Notes: generated by a model from the sequence alone, not told the origin. A stretch of 34,761 nucleotides of DNA from an uncultured Alteromonadaceae bacterium (GCA_947501935.1 CANMXU010000038.1:1-34761), one strand, 5' to 3'; shown: positions 1-11,000, counted from the first letter of the stretch. Numbers and translations are program-made.

Positions 1-407
1 TTCATGAATACGATGATGAAAGGAACACCTACTTGACGAGAAAGTAAGATGTGCTCACGAGTTTGTGGCATAGGGCCATCAGTAGCAGCAACAACTAAGA
101 TCGCGCCGTCCATTTGAGCAGCACCAGTGATCATGTTTTTGATGTAATCAGCATGGCCTGGGCAATCTACGTGTGCGTAGTGACGAGTTTCAGTATCATA
201 TTCGATGTGAGAAGTATTGATAGTAATACCACGCTCACGCTCTTCAGGAGCATTATCGATTTGTGCGAAATCTTTAACTTCACCACCGTGAACTTTAGTT
301 AAAACTGCAGAGATAGCAGCTGTTAAAGTTGTTTTACCGTGGTCAACGTGTCCAATAGTACCAACGTTAACGTGCGGTTTATTACGTTCAAATTTTTCTT
401 TAGCCAT
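1..407 (-). CDS. tuf: Elongation factor Tu, N-terminal part (cut by window edge)
   Basis: EF-Tu is the GTPase that delivers aminoacyl-tRNA to the ribosome. The minus strand reads from ATG at 407 through about 135 codons and runs off the window start, so only the N-terminal two thirds of the G domain is present. The P-loop GHVDHGKT is near residues 19-26, the effector segment RGITINT near 60, and DCPGH near 81-85. The N-terminus starts MAKEKFERNKPHVNVGTIGH, as in bacterial EF-Tu. It is the last gene of the str block (rpsL-rpsG-fusA-tuf), 68 bp after fusA, with a hairpin in the gap. Gammaproteobacteria often carry a second tuf copy; whether this genome does cannot be seen here. Confidence 0.97.
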   Translation of the reverse strand, partial: MAKEKFERNKPHVNVGTIGHVDHGKTTLTAAISAVLTKVHGGEVKDFAQIDNAPEERERGITINTSHIEYDTETRHYAHVDCPGHADYIKNMITGAAQMDGAILVVAATDGPMPQTREHILLSRQVGVPFIIVFM

Positions 408-431
408 TTTTTAATTACCTTAAAGTTTAAT

Positions 432-455
432 AAAAGCCCGGCCAAAAGACCGAGC
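432..455 (-). terminator. Hairpin with short U tract between fusA and tuf
   Basis: On the minus strand an 8-bp stem (positions 448-455 pair with 436-443, two G-T wobbles) with a TTTT loop is followed by four T residues (432-435). This looks like a leaky intrinsic terminator or attenuator that could set the tuf:fusA ratio. The short U tract argues for partial readthrough. Function is inferred. Confidence 0.45.
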
Positions 456-475
456 CAGACTTTCAAAAAGCCTTA

Positions 476-2572
476 CTAAGATTCAGTTATTTGGTCTGAT
501 ACATTTTTAGGAGCTTCATTGTATTTATGAAATTCCATTGAATAAGATGCACGACCTTGAGTTGCACTACGTAAATCAGTAGCGTAACCAAACATTTCCG
601 ATAGCGGCACAATTGCATTCACTACCTTCGAACCAGCTGGACCTTCGTCCATGCCATCGATCATCCCGCGACGACGGTTTAAATCGCCAACGACATCACC
701 CATGTTTGCTTCAGGCGTAATAACTTCAACTTTCATCATAGGTTCTAAGATCACCGGTGACGCTTTTAACGTACCTTCTCTAAAACCCATTGATGCAGCG
801 ACTTTAAACGCCATTTCGTTTGAGTCAACGTCATGGAATGAACCATCAAAAAGGGTAACTTTAATATCAAGCAATGGATAACCAGCTAAAACGCCACTTT
901 CCATTTGCTCAGCACAACCCTTTTCAACTGCTGGGATATATTCTTTTGGAACACTACCACCAACAATTTCGTTAACAAATTCGAAGCCTTCACCTTCTGG
1001 TAAAGGTTCCAATCTCAACCAAACATGACCATATTGACCACGACCACCTGATTGACGAACAAATTTACCTTCAACTTCAACAGTAGAACGAATGGTTTCG
1101 CGATAGGCCACTTGAGGCTTACCAACGTTACAGTCAACGCTAAATTCGCGTTTCATTCGCTCAACTAAGATATCGAGGTGTAATTCCCCCATACCTGAGA
1201 TGATGGTTTGACCGGTTTCTTCATCAGAGGCAACTCTAAATGAAGGGTCTTCTGCAGCCAACTTACCTAAAGCAATTCCCATTTTTTCTTGGGCGGCTAA
1301 GGTTTTTGGCTCAACTGCTACGGAAATAACCGGTTCAGGAAATTCCATACGCTCTAGCGTGATAACATGGTTAGCATCACATAGGGTATCCCCCGTTGTT
1401 ACGTCCTTAAGACCAACAGCGGCGGCAATATCACCTGCGCGTACTTCTTTTATTTCCTGACGATCATTTGCATGCATTTGCACGATACGACCAAAACGTT
1501 CTTTTTTCTGTTTAATGGCGTTATAAACACTGTCACCAGTTTTTACGACACCTGAATAAACCCGAAAGAACGTCAGGGTACCGACAAAAGGGTCAGTCGC
1601 AATTTTAAATGCTAATGCAGCAAAAGGTGCATTATCATCGGCCTCACGGCTATCCTCAGTTTCGTCTTTGTCATTTTTAATACCTTTTATCGCTTCAACT
1701 TCTATCGGCGACGGTAGGTATTCAACAACAGCATCAAGTACAGCTTGTACACCTTTGTTCTTAAAGGCAGAGCCACATGAACAAAGGATTATTTCATTGT
1801 TCAGCGTACGAGTACGTAATGCAGATTTAATTTCTGCTTCGGTTAAGTCACCTTCTTCAAGGTACTTATCCATTAATTCTTCAGAGGCTTCAGCTGCTTC
1901 AGAAACAAGAGTTTCATGCCATTCTTCGGCAAGTTCTTGCATATCTGCTGGAATTTCTTCATAAGTAAAAGTCATACCCTGGTCACTTTCGTTCCAGTTA
2001 ATGGCCTTCATCTTAATTAAATCAACTACACCAGAAAAATCTTCTTCAGCACCAATTGCTAAATGAATTGGTACGGCATTAGCGCCTAATCGAGAACCTA
2101 GTTGCTCAACAACCGATAAAAAGTCCGCACCAGTGCGGTCCATTTTATTGACAAAAACCATACGCGGAACGGAATATTTTTCCATTTGACGCCATACCGT
2201 TTCAGTTTGCGGTTGAACACCAGAAGAAGCACATAATACTAATACTGCACCGTCTAGAACACGTAATGAACGCTCTACTTCAATAGTAAAGTCTACGTGA
2301 CCGGGGGTGTCAATGATATTAATACGATGGTCTTCAAATTGCGCGTCCATTCCTTTCCAGAAACAAGTAGTTGCAGCAGATGTGATAGTTATACCACGCT
2401 CCTGCTCTTGTTCCATCCAGTCCATAGTAGCAGCGCCATCATGAACTTCACCGATCTTATGAGAAAGACCAGTATAGAAAAGTACCCTTTCTGTTGTTGT
2501 CGTTTTACCGGCATCGACATGAGCACAAATACCAATATTTCGGTAACGCTCAATAGGGGTTGTACGAGCCAC
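476..2572 (-). CDS. fusA: Elongation factor G
   Basis: EF-G is the GTPase that drives tRNA-mRNA translocation and, with ribosome recycling factor, splits ribosomes after termination. The 698-residue product is close to the family length (about 700). The G domain shows AHVDAGKT at residues 17-24, a QERGITI switch I segment near 57-63, DTPGH at 88-92 and NKMD at 142-145. Domains II-V follow, including the QSGGRGQYGHV segment of domain IV near residue 510. The stop codon is TAG. It lies 104 bp after rpsG and 68 bp before tuf in the same direction. The sequence looks like a housekeeping EF-G rather than a divergent EF-G2 paralogue. Confidence 0.98.
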   Translation of the reverse strand: MARTTPIERYRNIGICAHVDAGKTTTTERVLFYTGLSHKIGEVHDGAATMDWMEQEQERGITITSAATTCFWKGMDAQFEDHRINIIDTPGHVDFTIEVERSLRVLDGAVLVLCASSGVQPQTETVWRQMEKYSVPRMVFVNKMDRTGADFLSVVEQLGSRLGANAVPIHLAIGAEEDFSGVVDLIKMKAINWNESDQGMTFTYEEIPADMQELAEEWHETLVSEAAEASEELMDKYLEEGDLTEAEIKSALRTRTLNNEIILCSCGSAFKNKGVQAVLDAVVEYLPSPIEVEAIKGIKNDKDETEDSREADDNAPFAALAFKIATDPFVGTLTFFRVYSGVVKTGDSVYNAIKQKKERFGRIVQMHANDRQEIKEVRAGDIAAAVGLKDVTTGDTLCDANHVITLERMEFPEPVISVAVEPKTLAAQEKMGIALGKLAAEDPSFRVASDEETGQTIISGMGELHLDILVERMKREFSVDCNVGKPQVAYRETIRSTVEVEGKFVRQSGGRGQYGHVWLRLEPLPEGEGFEFVNEIVGGSVPKEYIPAVEKGCAEQMESGVLAGYPLLDIKVTLFDGSFHDVDSNEMAFKVAASMGFREGTLKASPVILEPMMKVEVITPEANMGDVVGDLNRRRGMIDGMDEGPAGSKVVNAIVPLSEMFGYATDLRSATQGRASYSMEFHKYNEAPKNVSDQITES

Positions 2573-2676
2573 AATTACATCCTCTTTCTAAGGAGTTATT
2601 CCTCAGATAATAAAAACACGTAACGACCATCTGTGTTAATTGCTTAATACAAATAGTCGCCACTGCGCTTACTTTC

Positions 2677-3150
2677 CTACCAGCGGTAGTGAGCAAACGC
2701 TTTGTTAGCTTCAGCCATACGGTGAACGTCTTCACGTTTCTTAACCGCTGAACCTTTGCTGTCAGACGCATCTAACATTTCGTTAGCTAGGCGCTGAGCC
2801 ATTGATTTTTCACCACGTTTACGAGCTGCTTCAACTAACCAACGCATGGCTAGTGCATTACGACGCACTGGACGTACTTCAACTGGTACTTGGTAGGTTG
2901 AACCACCAACACGGCGAGATTTAACTTCCACTTGTGGGCGGATGTTATCTAACGCTTCTTCGAATAACTCAAGGTGAGTTTTCTCAGTGTTTTTTTCAGT
3001 TAAAATGTCTAATGCACCGTAAACAATTTTTTCTGCAGTAGATTTCTTACCATCAACCATAAGGATGTTGATGAATTTTGCTAAAAGTTCGTTATGGAAC
3101 TTAGGATCTGGCAATATTTTTCGTTGCCCTACGACGCGTCTTCTTGGCAT
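2677..3150 (-). CDS. rpsG: 30S ribosomal protein S7
   Basis: S7 is the primary binder of the 3' major domain of 16S rRNA and nucleates assembly of the small-subunit head. The 157 residues begin MPRRRVVGQRKILPDPKFHN, the usual bacterial N-terminus. The segment VGGSTYQVPVEVRPVRRNAL lies at about residues 80-100, and the protein ends with HMR-like basic helix residues and AHYRW. It lies 74 bp downstream of rpsL. In E. coli the rpsL-rpsG gap is where S7 represses translation; a comparable site may exist in 3151-3224 but I could not establish a fold. Confidence 0.98.
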   Translation of the reverse strand: MPRRRVVGQRKILPDPKFHNELLAKFINILMVDGKKSTAEKIVYGALDILTEKNTEKTHLELFEEALDNIRPQVEVKSRRVGGSTYQVPVEVRPVRRNALAMRWLVEAARKRGEKSMAQRLANEMLDASDSKGSAVKKREDVHRMAEANKAFAHYRW

Positions 3151-3224
3151 CTCAATTCTCCGTTGTATTCAGGAATAACCCAAAATGTTAAATTTGTTAA
3201 TTTGGCCTTACTTTACGGAAACCG

Positions 3225-3599
3225 TTAAGATTTAGGTCGTTTAGCACCGTACTTAGAACGGCCTTGTCTTCTGTCGCTTACACCAGAACAATCTAGTGCA
3301 CCACGAACGGTGTGATAACGCACACCTGGTAAATCTTTTACACGACCACCGCGAATTAAAATTACGCTATGCTCTTGTAAGTTGTGACCTTCACCACCGA
3401 TGTATGAAGTTACTTCGAAGCCGTTAGTTAAACGAACACGAGCAACTTTACGAAGTGCTGAGTTAGGTTTTTTTGGTGTAGTTGTATACACACGAGTACA
3501 TACGCCACGACGTTGTGGACAAGCTTGTAACGCTGGAACGTTACTTTTAGTTACTTGTCTTACACGTGGTTTACGTACTAATTGGTTAATAGTTGCCAT
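3225..3599 (-). CDS. rpsL: 30S ribosomal protein S12
   Basis: S12 sits at the decoding centre and controls accuracy; changes in it give streptomycin resistance. The 124-residue length matches E. coli. The TTPKKPNSALRKVARVRL segment contains Lys43, and RVKDLPGVRYHTVRGALD contains Lys88 and Asp89, the residue modified to methylthio-aspartate by RimO in many bacteria. Both streptomycin-relevant lysines are the sensitive-type residues. It is the first gene of the str block and has its own strong promoter at 3725-3753 in the gap after rpoC. Confidence 0.98.
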   Translation of the reverse strand: MATINQLVRKPRVRQVTKSNVPALQACPQRRGVCTRVYTTTPKKPNSALRKVARVRLTNGFEVTSYIGGEGHNLQEHSVILIRGGRVKDLPGVRYHTVRGALDCSGVSDRRQGRSKYGAKRPKS

Positions 3600-3673
3600 T
3601 AAATAGCTCCCGATTAGTTAAACTTGTGTAAATTCCAATCAATGAGAAATTTACACCCTTATAAACGTGAAAA

Positions 3674-3724
3674 TCCGCGACCTTAGACTCCATGCACAAT
3701 AGGCACGGAATATAGGGTCGCGGA
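3674..3724. repeat. 9-bp inverted repeat around the str transcription start
   Basis: TCCGCGACC at 3674-3682 is exactly complementary to GGTCGCGGA at 3716-3724, with 33 bases between. The upstream arm coincides with the discriminator just after the -10. If transcription starts near 3718, only part of that arm would be in RNA, so a DNA-level role or a start-site-dependent leader stem are both possible. Confidence 0.45.
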
Positions 3725-3753
3725 ATTCTACTGGTCAAGCATTGAGCTGTCAA
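3725..3753 (-). promoter_or_regulatory. Near-consensus sigma-70 promoter of the str block
   Basis: On the minus strand a perfect -35 TTGACA (3748-3753) is followed after exactly 17 bp by the -10 TAGAAT (3725-3730). The next bases are GC-rich (TCCGCGACC), the type of discriminator associated with stringent ppGpp/DksA control of ribosomal promoters. Transcription would start near 3718, leaving a leader of about 120 nt before rpsL. The -35 is also one arm of an 18-bp hairpin. Confidence 0.8.
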
Positions 3754-3763
3754 GTCTGACAGC
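3746..3763. repeat. Perfect 7-bp inverted repeat overlapping the str -35 box
   Basis: GCTGTCA (3746-3752) and TGACAGC (3757-3763) flank a 4-base spacer. The -35 hexamer overlaps the arm at 3746-3752. It is not followed by a U tract on the minus strand, so it is not a normal terminator for rpoC. It could be a protein-binding dyad or an mRNA 3' structure. Confidence 0.5.
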
Positions 3764-3787
3764 CCGTTAGCTTAGATCTTTTTTGTA

Positions 3788-6700
3788 TTACTCGTCAGCA
3801 CCAGACATTAAATCAGCATTTAATGCGTCTGTTAATGCTTTTTCTGCGTCAACAGCTGAAACTGTAGTTTCTTTCTCTGTTGCTGCAGCAAGTTTCTTAC
3901 GAGCACGTTCTTGATGATACGAATAACCGGTACCTGCCGGAATTAAGCGACCAACAATAACGTTTTCCTTCAAGCCACGTAAGCTGTCTTTCTTACCTGC
4001 AACAGCAGCTTCAGTAAGTACACGCGTGGTTTCTTGGAACGATGCAGCTGAGATAAATGATTCAGTTGCTAATGAGGCTTTAGTAATACCCATCATCAAC
4101 ATTTCAAGTTCAGCTGGTTTCTTCCCTGCGGCTTCAAGTTCACGGTTAGCGATGTTTACACGTGCTACCTCGATAATCTCACCTTTAAGGAATTCAGAAT
4201 CACCGGCATCAAGAATTTCACATTTACGGATCATTTGACGAACGATAACTTCGATGTGCTTATCGTTAATCTTAACACCCTGTAAGCGGTAAACTTCTTG
4301 TACTTCGTTAACAATGTAGTTAGCAACTGGTGCTACGCCACGTAAACGAAGAATGTCATGTGGAGACTCAGGACCATCGGCAATAACTTCACCTTTAAGT
4401 ACAGATTCACCTTCAAACACGTTTAATTGACGTATCTTAGGGATCATCTCTTCGTATACTTCACCACTTGGCTGAGTGATTAATAAACGAATTTTACCTT
4501 TAGTTTCTTTACCGAAGCCGATGATACCTGTCTTCTCAGCTAGTATAGCTGGAAGCTTAGGCTTACGTGCTTCAAATAAATCAGCAACACGTGGTAAACC
4601 ACCGGTAATATCACGAGTTTTCGAAGACTCTTGCGGAATACGTGCTAATGCGTCACCGATATTTACGTCTGCACCATCTTCTAGGTTAACAATTGCGTTA
4701 CCTGGTAAGAAGTATTGTGCAGGAATTTCAGTACCAGCGATCATCACGTCATTGCCTTTAGCATCAACTAATTTAACCATTGGGCGCATTTCTTTACCCG
4801 CAGAGTTACGTTGACCAGCATCAGTAACAACGATGCTTGATAAACCTGTAAGTTCATCAGTTTGACGAACCATGGTAATACCATCGATCAATTCAACGAA
4901 TTGAACTTTACCAGCCACTTCAGTGATAATTGGATGCGTATGCGGGTCCCAATTAGCAATGATTTCACCAGCATTGATTTCTTCGCCATCTTTCTTAGAA
5001 AGAATAGTACCGTAAGGCACTTTATAACGCTCTTTCTCACGACCTAGTTCGTCAATAACAGTTAGCTCTGATGAACGTGAAGTAATCACTAAGTGATCAT
5101 CTGAGTTAGTTACAAACTTAGCGTTTTGTAATTTCAAGGTACCCGTGTTTTTAACTTGTACGTTGTTTTCAGCAGATGCTCTTGATGCCGCACCACCGAT
5201 ATGGAACGTACGCATGGTAAGCTGTGTACCTGGCTCACCGATTGACTGAGCAGCTACAACACCAATGGCTTCACCTTGGTTGATCATATGACCACGTGCT
5301 AAATCACGGCCGTAACAGTGTGCACAAATACCAAAATCAGTTTCACAAGTGATGATTGAACGAACTTTCATTTGATCAATTGAATTTTCTTCAATGAAAT
5401 CACATAAAGCTTCGTCAATTAAAGTGTTACGAGTAAGTAATACTTCATCAGTACCTGGCTTAACAACATCTTCACAAACAACACGACCTAGCACACGTTC
5501 TCTAAGTGGCTCAACAACATCACCACCTTCAATCAATGGTGTCATTAGTAGACCGTCTTCTGTGCCACAATCATGCTCTGTAACAACCAAATCTTGTGCA
5601 ACGTCAACTAGACGACGAGTTAAGTAACCCGAGTTAGCTGTTTTAAGTGCCGTATCGGCCAAACCTTTACGCGCACCATGAGTTGAAATGAAGTACTGAA
5701 GTACGTTCAAACCTTCACGGAAGTTAGCGGTAATTGGCGTTTCGATGATTGAACCATCTGGTTTAGCCATCAAGCCACGCATACCAGCTAGCTGACGAAT
5801 CTGAGCAGCACTACCACGAGCACCCGAGTCAGCCATCATAAAGATTGAGTTGAAAGAGTCTTGCTCTTCTGGCTCACCATCACGATTAATAATGGTTTCT
5901 TTTGATAAGTTGTCCATCATCGCTTTTGATACTTTTTCATTCGCAGATGACCAAATATCAATAACTTTGTTGTATTTCTCACCAGCAGTTACAAGACCTT
6001 GCTCGAACTGCTCTTGAATTTCAGCAACTTCTTCTTCAGCACTTTCGATGATAGTGTATTTCGCATCTGGAATAACCATATCGTCGATACCAACTGACGC
6101 ACCCGCAATCATTGCGTAATGGAAGCCGGTATACATAATGTGATCAGCAAAGATAACAGTATCTTTTAATCCAAGGTTACGATAAGCGTGGTTAATAAGT
6201 TTTGAAATTGGCTTTTTACCTAGTGGCTGATCAATTAGATCATAAGGTAAACCTTTAGGACAAACCTGCCATAAAATTGCACGACCAACGGTAGTATCAC
6301 GTAAAGTAACTTTTGACTCCAATACGCCTTCTTTATTACGAATATGTTCAGTAATACGAATTTTAACGCGAGCATGAAGTTCAGCAGCACCTGTGCGGTA
6401 CGCTTTTTCAGCTTCTTTGGTGTCAGCAAATACCATACCTTCGCCTAAACCGTTAACACGATCACGCGTTAAGTAGTAAAGACCTAATACAACATCTTGT
6501 GATGGTACGATAATTGGTTCGCCGTTAGCTGGTGATAGTACGTTATTCGTTGACATCATCAACGTACGTGCTTCCATTTGTGCTTCGATAGTCAACGGTA
6601 CGTGTACCGCCATTTGGTCACCATCGAAATCGGCATTGTATGCCGCACAAACTAAAGGATGAAGATGAATTGCTTTACCTTCAATAAGAACCGGTTCAAA

Positions 6701-8008
6701 AGCTTGGATACCAAGTCTATGTAGTGTTGGTGCACGGTTAAGCATAACCGGATGTTCACGGATTACTTCATCAAGTACATCCCAAACTTCTGCGCCTTCA
6801 CGTTCTACTAATTTTTTAGCTGCTTTAATTGTAGTCGCTAAACCACGAGCTTCTAATTTACCGTAGATAAATGGTTTGAATAGCTCAAGTGCCATCTTTT
6901 TAGGTAGACCACATTGGTGTAAACGCAATGTTGGACCAACGGTGATTACTGAACGACCAGAATAATCAACACGCTTACCTAGTAAGTTCTGACGGAAACG
7001 ACCTTGCTTACCTTTGATCATATCGGCAAGTGATTTAAGCGGACGTTTGTTAGAACCGGTAATAGCACGACCACGACGACCATTATCTAATAACGCATCA
7101 ACAGACTCTTGTAACATACGCTTTTCGTTACGTACGATAATGTCTGGTGCTACTAAGTCTAGAAGACGTTTCAAACGGTTGTTACGGTTAATAACACGAC
7201 GATATAAATCGTTCAAATCAGAAGTCGCAAAACGACCACCGTCCAATGGTACTAACGGACGTAAATCCGGTGGTAAAATTGGTAATACAGACATGATCAT
7301 CCACTCTGGCTTGTTACCAGATTGAGCGAACGCTTCCATAAGTTTTAAACGTTTAGTAATTTTCTTGCGCTTAGTTTCACTACCAATTTCTGGTAATTCT
7401 TCACGCATTTGCGCTACTTCGCCGTCAAGATCGATTTGTTGCAATAAAGCTAGTACCGCTTCGGCACCCATTTTCGCATCAAACTCGTCGCCATGCTCTT
7501 CTAACGCGTCAAGATATTCTTCTTCGGTTAGAATTTGGCTTTTTTCTAAAGTGGTTAAACCTGGCTCAGTTACAACATATGATTCGAAATATAAAACACG
7601 TTCGATATCACGTAGGGTCATATCTAGTAATAAACCAATACGCGAAGGTAATGATTTTAAGAACCAAATATGAGCCACTGGGCTGGCTAATTCGATGTGG
7701 CCCATACGGTCACGACGAACTTTTGTTAATGTAACTTCAACGCCACATTTTTCACAAATAACACCACGATGTTTTAAACGCTTATATTTACCACAAAGAC
7801 ATTCGTAATCTTTTACTGGTCCAAAAATACGCGCGCAAAACAAACCATCACGTTCTGGTTTGAACGTACGGTAGTTGATTGTTTCAGGTTTCTTTACTTC
7901 ACCAAATGACCATGAACGAATCATGTCTGGTGAGGCTAGCCCGATGCGAATACCATCGAACTCTTCTGTTTGATTTTGTTGCTTAAGAAACTTAAGTAAA
8001 TCTTTCAC
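3788..8008 (-). CDS. rpoC: RNA polymerase subunit beta'
   Basis: RpoC carries the catalytic metal site of RNA polymerase and part of the DNA clamp. The product is 1406 residues (E. coli 1407). The first zinc site uses Cys70, Cys72, Cys85 and Cys88. The active-site NADFDGDQMAVHVP motif is near residues 458-471, and its three aspartates hold Mg2+. The second zinc site is visible late in the protein as CETDFGICAHC plus an upstream Cys in HDCGTEDG. The bridge-helix/trigger-loop stretch around GEAIGVVAAQSIGEPGTQLTMRTFH is intact. It begins 86 bp after rpoB and is followed by the str promoter. Confidence 0.98.
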   Translation of the reverse strand: MKDLLKFLKQQNQTEEFDGIRIGLASPDMIRSWSFGEVKKPETINYRTFKPERDGLFCARIFGPVKDYECLCGKYKRLKHRGVICEKCGVEVTLTKVRRDRMGHIELASPVAHIWFLKSLPSRIGLLLDMTLRDIERVLYFESYVVTEPGLTTLEKSQILTEEEYLDALEEHGDEFDAKMGAEAVLALLQQIDLDGEVAQMREELPEIGSETKRKKITKRLKLMEAFAQSGNKPEWMIMSVLPILPPDLRPLVPLDGGRFATSDLNDLYRRVINRNNRLKRLLDLVAPDIIVRNEKRMLQESVDALLDNGRRGRAITGSNKRPLKSLADMIKGKQGRFRQNLLGKRVDYSGRSVITVGPTLRLHQCGLPKKMALELFKPFIYGKLEARGLATTIKAAKKLVEREGAEVWDVLDEVIREHPVMLNRAPTLHRLGIQAFEPVLIEGKAIHLHPLVCAAYNADFDGDQMAVHVPLTIEAQMEARTLMMSTNNVLSPANGEPIIVPSQDVVLGLYYLTRDRVNGLGEGMVFADTKEAEKAYRTGAAELHARVKIRITEHIRNKEGVLESKVTLRDTTVGRAILWQVCPKGLPYDLIDQPLGKKPISKLINHAYRNLGLKDTVIFADHIMYTGFHYAMIAGASVGIDDMVIPDAKYTIIESAEEEVAEIQEQFEQGLVTAGEKYNKVIDIWSSANEKVSKAMMDNLSKETIINRDGEPEEQDSFNSIFMMADSGARGSAAQIRQLAGMRGLMAKPDGSIIETPITANFREGLNVLQYFISTHGARKGLADTALKTANSGYLTRRLVDVAQDLVVTEHDCGTEDGLLMTPLIEGGDVVEPLRERVLGRVVCEDVVKPGTDEVLLTRNTLIDEALCDFIEENSIDQMKVRSIITCETDFGICAHCYGRDLARGHMINQGEAIGVVAAQSIGEPGTQLTMRTFHIGGAASRASAENNVQVKNTGTLKLQNAKFVTNSDDHLVITSRSSELTVIDELGREKERYKVPYGTILSKKDGEEINAGEIIANWDPHTHPIITEVAGKVQFVELIDGITMVRQTDELTGLSSIVVTDAGQRNSAGKEMRPMVKLVDAKGNDVMIAGTEIPAQYFLPGNAIVNLEDGADVNIGDALARIPQESSKTRDITGGLPRVADLFEARKPKLPAILAEKTGIIGFGKETKGKIRLLITQPSGEVYEEMIPKIRQLNVFEGESVLKGEVIADGPESPHDILRLRGVAPVANYIVNEVQEVYRLQGVKINDKHIEVIVRQMIRKCEILDAGDSEFLKGEIIEVARVNIANRELEAAGKKPAELEMLMMGITKASLATESFISAASFQETTRVLTEAAVAGKKDSLRGLKENVIVGRLIPAGTGYSYHQERARKKLAAATEKETTVSAVDAEKALTDALNADLMSGADE

Positions 8009-8094
8009 ACTATTCTCCTGTCGGAGTTAAACACAGGAGAGAGCAGAATATTCTGTTCTCTCCATGTAATGACTCTCTATATAAAGTCAGCAGG

Positions 8095-11000
8095 TTAATC
8101 CTGGTCTAATTCGATGTTAATACCTAACGAACGAATTTCTTTTAACAATACGTTAAACGACTCTGGGATACCTGGTTCCATACGATGATCACCGTCAACC
8201 AAGTTTTTATACATCTTAGTACGACCGTTAACATCATCCGACTTAACAGTAAGCATTTCTTGTAGGGTATAAGCAGCACCGTATGCTTCTAATGCCCATA
8301 CTTCCATCTCACCAAAACGCTGACCACCAAATTGTGCTTTACCACCAAGAGGTTGTTGCGTTACTAAGCTATAAGAACCAGTAGAACGTGCATGCATTTT
8401 GTCATCAACTAAATGGTTTAGTTTCAACATGTACATGTAACCTACCGTTACAGGGCGTTCAAATTCGCGACCAGTACGACCGTCAGTTAAAGTAAACTGA
8501 CCGCTTTCAGGCATATCTGCTAATTTGAATAGCTCTTTAATTTCTTTCTCAGCTGCACCGTCAAATGCTGGCGTTGCAATTGGTAAACCGGCACGTAAGT
8601 TACCTGCAAGACGCATTACTTCATCATCAGAGAAGCTGGCAATATCAACTTCTTGACGAGATTCACCTACGTTATAAACATCTTGTAAGAAGTTACGTAA
8701 TTTGTGAATTTCTTGTTGCGCTTGTAACATACGGTTGATTTTTTCACCGACACCACGAGCAGCCATACCTAAATGAGTTTCTAGGATCTGACCGATGTTC
8801 ATACGCGACGGTACACCCAACGGGTTAAGTACCACGTCTACCGGCACACCAAATTGGTCATAAGGCATATCTTCCACAGGAACAACGTTTGAAATAACAC
8901 CTTTGTTACCATGACGACCGGCCATTTTATCACCTGGCTGGATGCGACGTTTAACGGCTAAGTAAACCTTAACAATTTTTAATACGCCTGGAGCTAAGTC
9001 ATCACCTTGAGTGATCTTACGACGCTTAATTTCAAACTTCTTATCGAAGTCTGCTTTAATGTTGTCGTATTGCTCAGCAATTTGCTCTAGCTCGGATTGT
9101 TGACCTTCATCACTTAAGTTTTGAACTAACCAGCTAGCACGAGACATGCCGTTTAAGTCAGCTTCATTTAAGCCTGCAGATAACAATAATTTCTTAGCAC
9201 GTGCGTAAATACCATCTTCTAAAATGCTGAATTCATCGCCTAAATCTTTCTTAACTTCTTTAAGCTGTAATTCTTCAATTTCAACGGCACGTTTATCTTT
9301 TTCTACACCGTCACGGGTGAAGATTTGCACGTCGATGATAGTACCTGATACTGAGTTTGGTACACGTAAAGAGCTGTCTTTAACGTCAGCTGCTTTTTCA
9401 CCAAAAATAGCACGTAATAGTTTTTCTTCTGGCGTTAACTGTGTTTCACCTTTAGGAGTAACTTTACCCACTAAGATATCGCCACCGTTAACTTCAGCAC
9501 CAATGTAAACAACACCCGCTTCATCAAGTTTTGATAATGCCGACTCGCCTACGTTTGGAATATCAGAAGTAATTTCTTCGCTACCAAGTTTAGTATCACG
9601 AGCAATACAGCTTAGTTCTTGAATATGAATCGTAGTGAAACGATCTTCAATCGCCACGCGCTCAGATAACAACATTGAATCTTCAAAGTTGTAACCATTC
9701 CAAGGCATGAAAGCAATACGCATGTTTTGACCAAGAGCCAATTCACCCATATCGGTTGAAGGACCATCAGCTAATACGTCACCACGTGTTACTGGTTCAC
9801 CCATACGACACACTGGACGTTGGTTGATACAAGTATTTTGGTTAGAACGGGTGTATTTAGTTAAGTTGTAGATATCAATACCTGCTTCACCAGCATGCAT
9901 TTCATCTTCATTAACTTTAACTACGATGCGTGAAGCATCTACGTAACTTACTACACCACCACGTTTGGCAACTGCAGTTACACCTGAGTCAACCGCAACA
10001 ATTTTTTCCATGCCAGTACCAACAAGTGGCTTATCCACTTTAAGCGTAGGTACAGCTTGACGTTGCATGTTCGATCCCATCAATGCACGGTTAGCATCAT
10101 CGTGTTCTAAGAACGGGATAAGTGAAGCAGCAACAGAAATAATTTGTTGTGGCGATACATCCATGTACTGAACTGAATCAGCAGACATTAATGTAAATTC
10201 GTTCTTATGACGACAAGGAACATGTTCTTGCGTTAACTTGTTGTCTTTATCTAGTTGTGCGTTCGCCTGAGCGATCACAAAGTTACCTTCTTCGATTGCT
10301 GATAAATATTCAACATCGTCAGTAACAAAACCGTTTTCAATTTTACGATAAGGCGTTTCTAAGAAACCAAAATCGTTAGTACGTGCGTAACATGAAAGCG
10401 AGTTGATCAAACCAATGTTTGGACCTTCCGGCGTTTCGATAGGACATACACGACCATAGTGAGTAGGATGTACGTCACGTACTTCAAAACCAGCACGTTC
10501 ACGTGTCAAACCACCCGGCCCTAAAGCAGAGATACGACGTTTATGGGTAACTTCAGATAACGGGTTATTCTGATCCATAAATTGTGATAACTGCGAAGAA
10601 CCAAAGAATTCTTTAACCGCTGCTGAAATAGGCTTAGCGTTGATTAAATCTTGCGGCATAATCGCATCTAAGTCACCAAGACTTAAACGTTCACGTACTG
10701 CACGTTCAACACGAACAAGACCAACACGGAATTGGTTTTCTGCCATTTCACCAACACTACGGATACGACGGTTACCTAAATGATCGATATCATCGGTTTC
10801 GCCTTTACCGTCACGAATGCCGATTAAGGTTTTCATTACCGAGATAACATCTTCTTTCGATAAAATGCCTGAGCCTACATCGTCTTTATTACCAACACGA
10901 CGGTTGAACTTCATACGACCAACTGTTGATAGGTCATAACGTTCTAATGCGAAAAATAAGTTGCTAAACAACGTTTCTGCCGCGTCTTTTGTTGGTGGCT

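Noticed and set aside
1668..1964. Open frames opposite fusA, rpoC, rpoB, rplL and other genes
   Set aside because: They overlap well-identified genes entirely, have no family resemblance and usually lack a ribosome-binding site; they are antisense shadows.
3746..3763. Terminator of rpoBC
   Set aside because: The stem has no U tract on the minus strand and overlaps the str -35 box.
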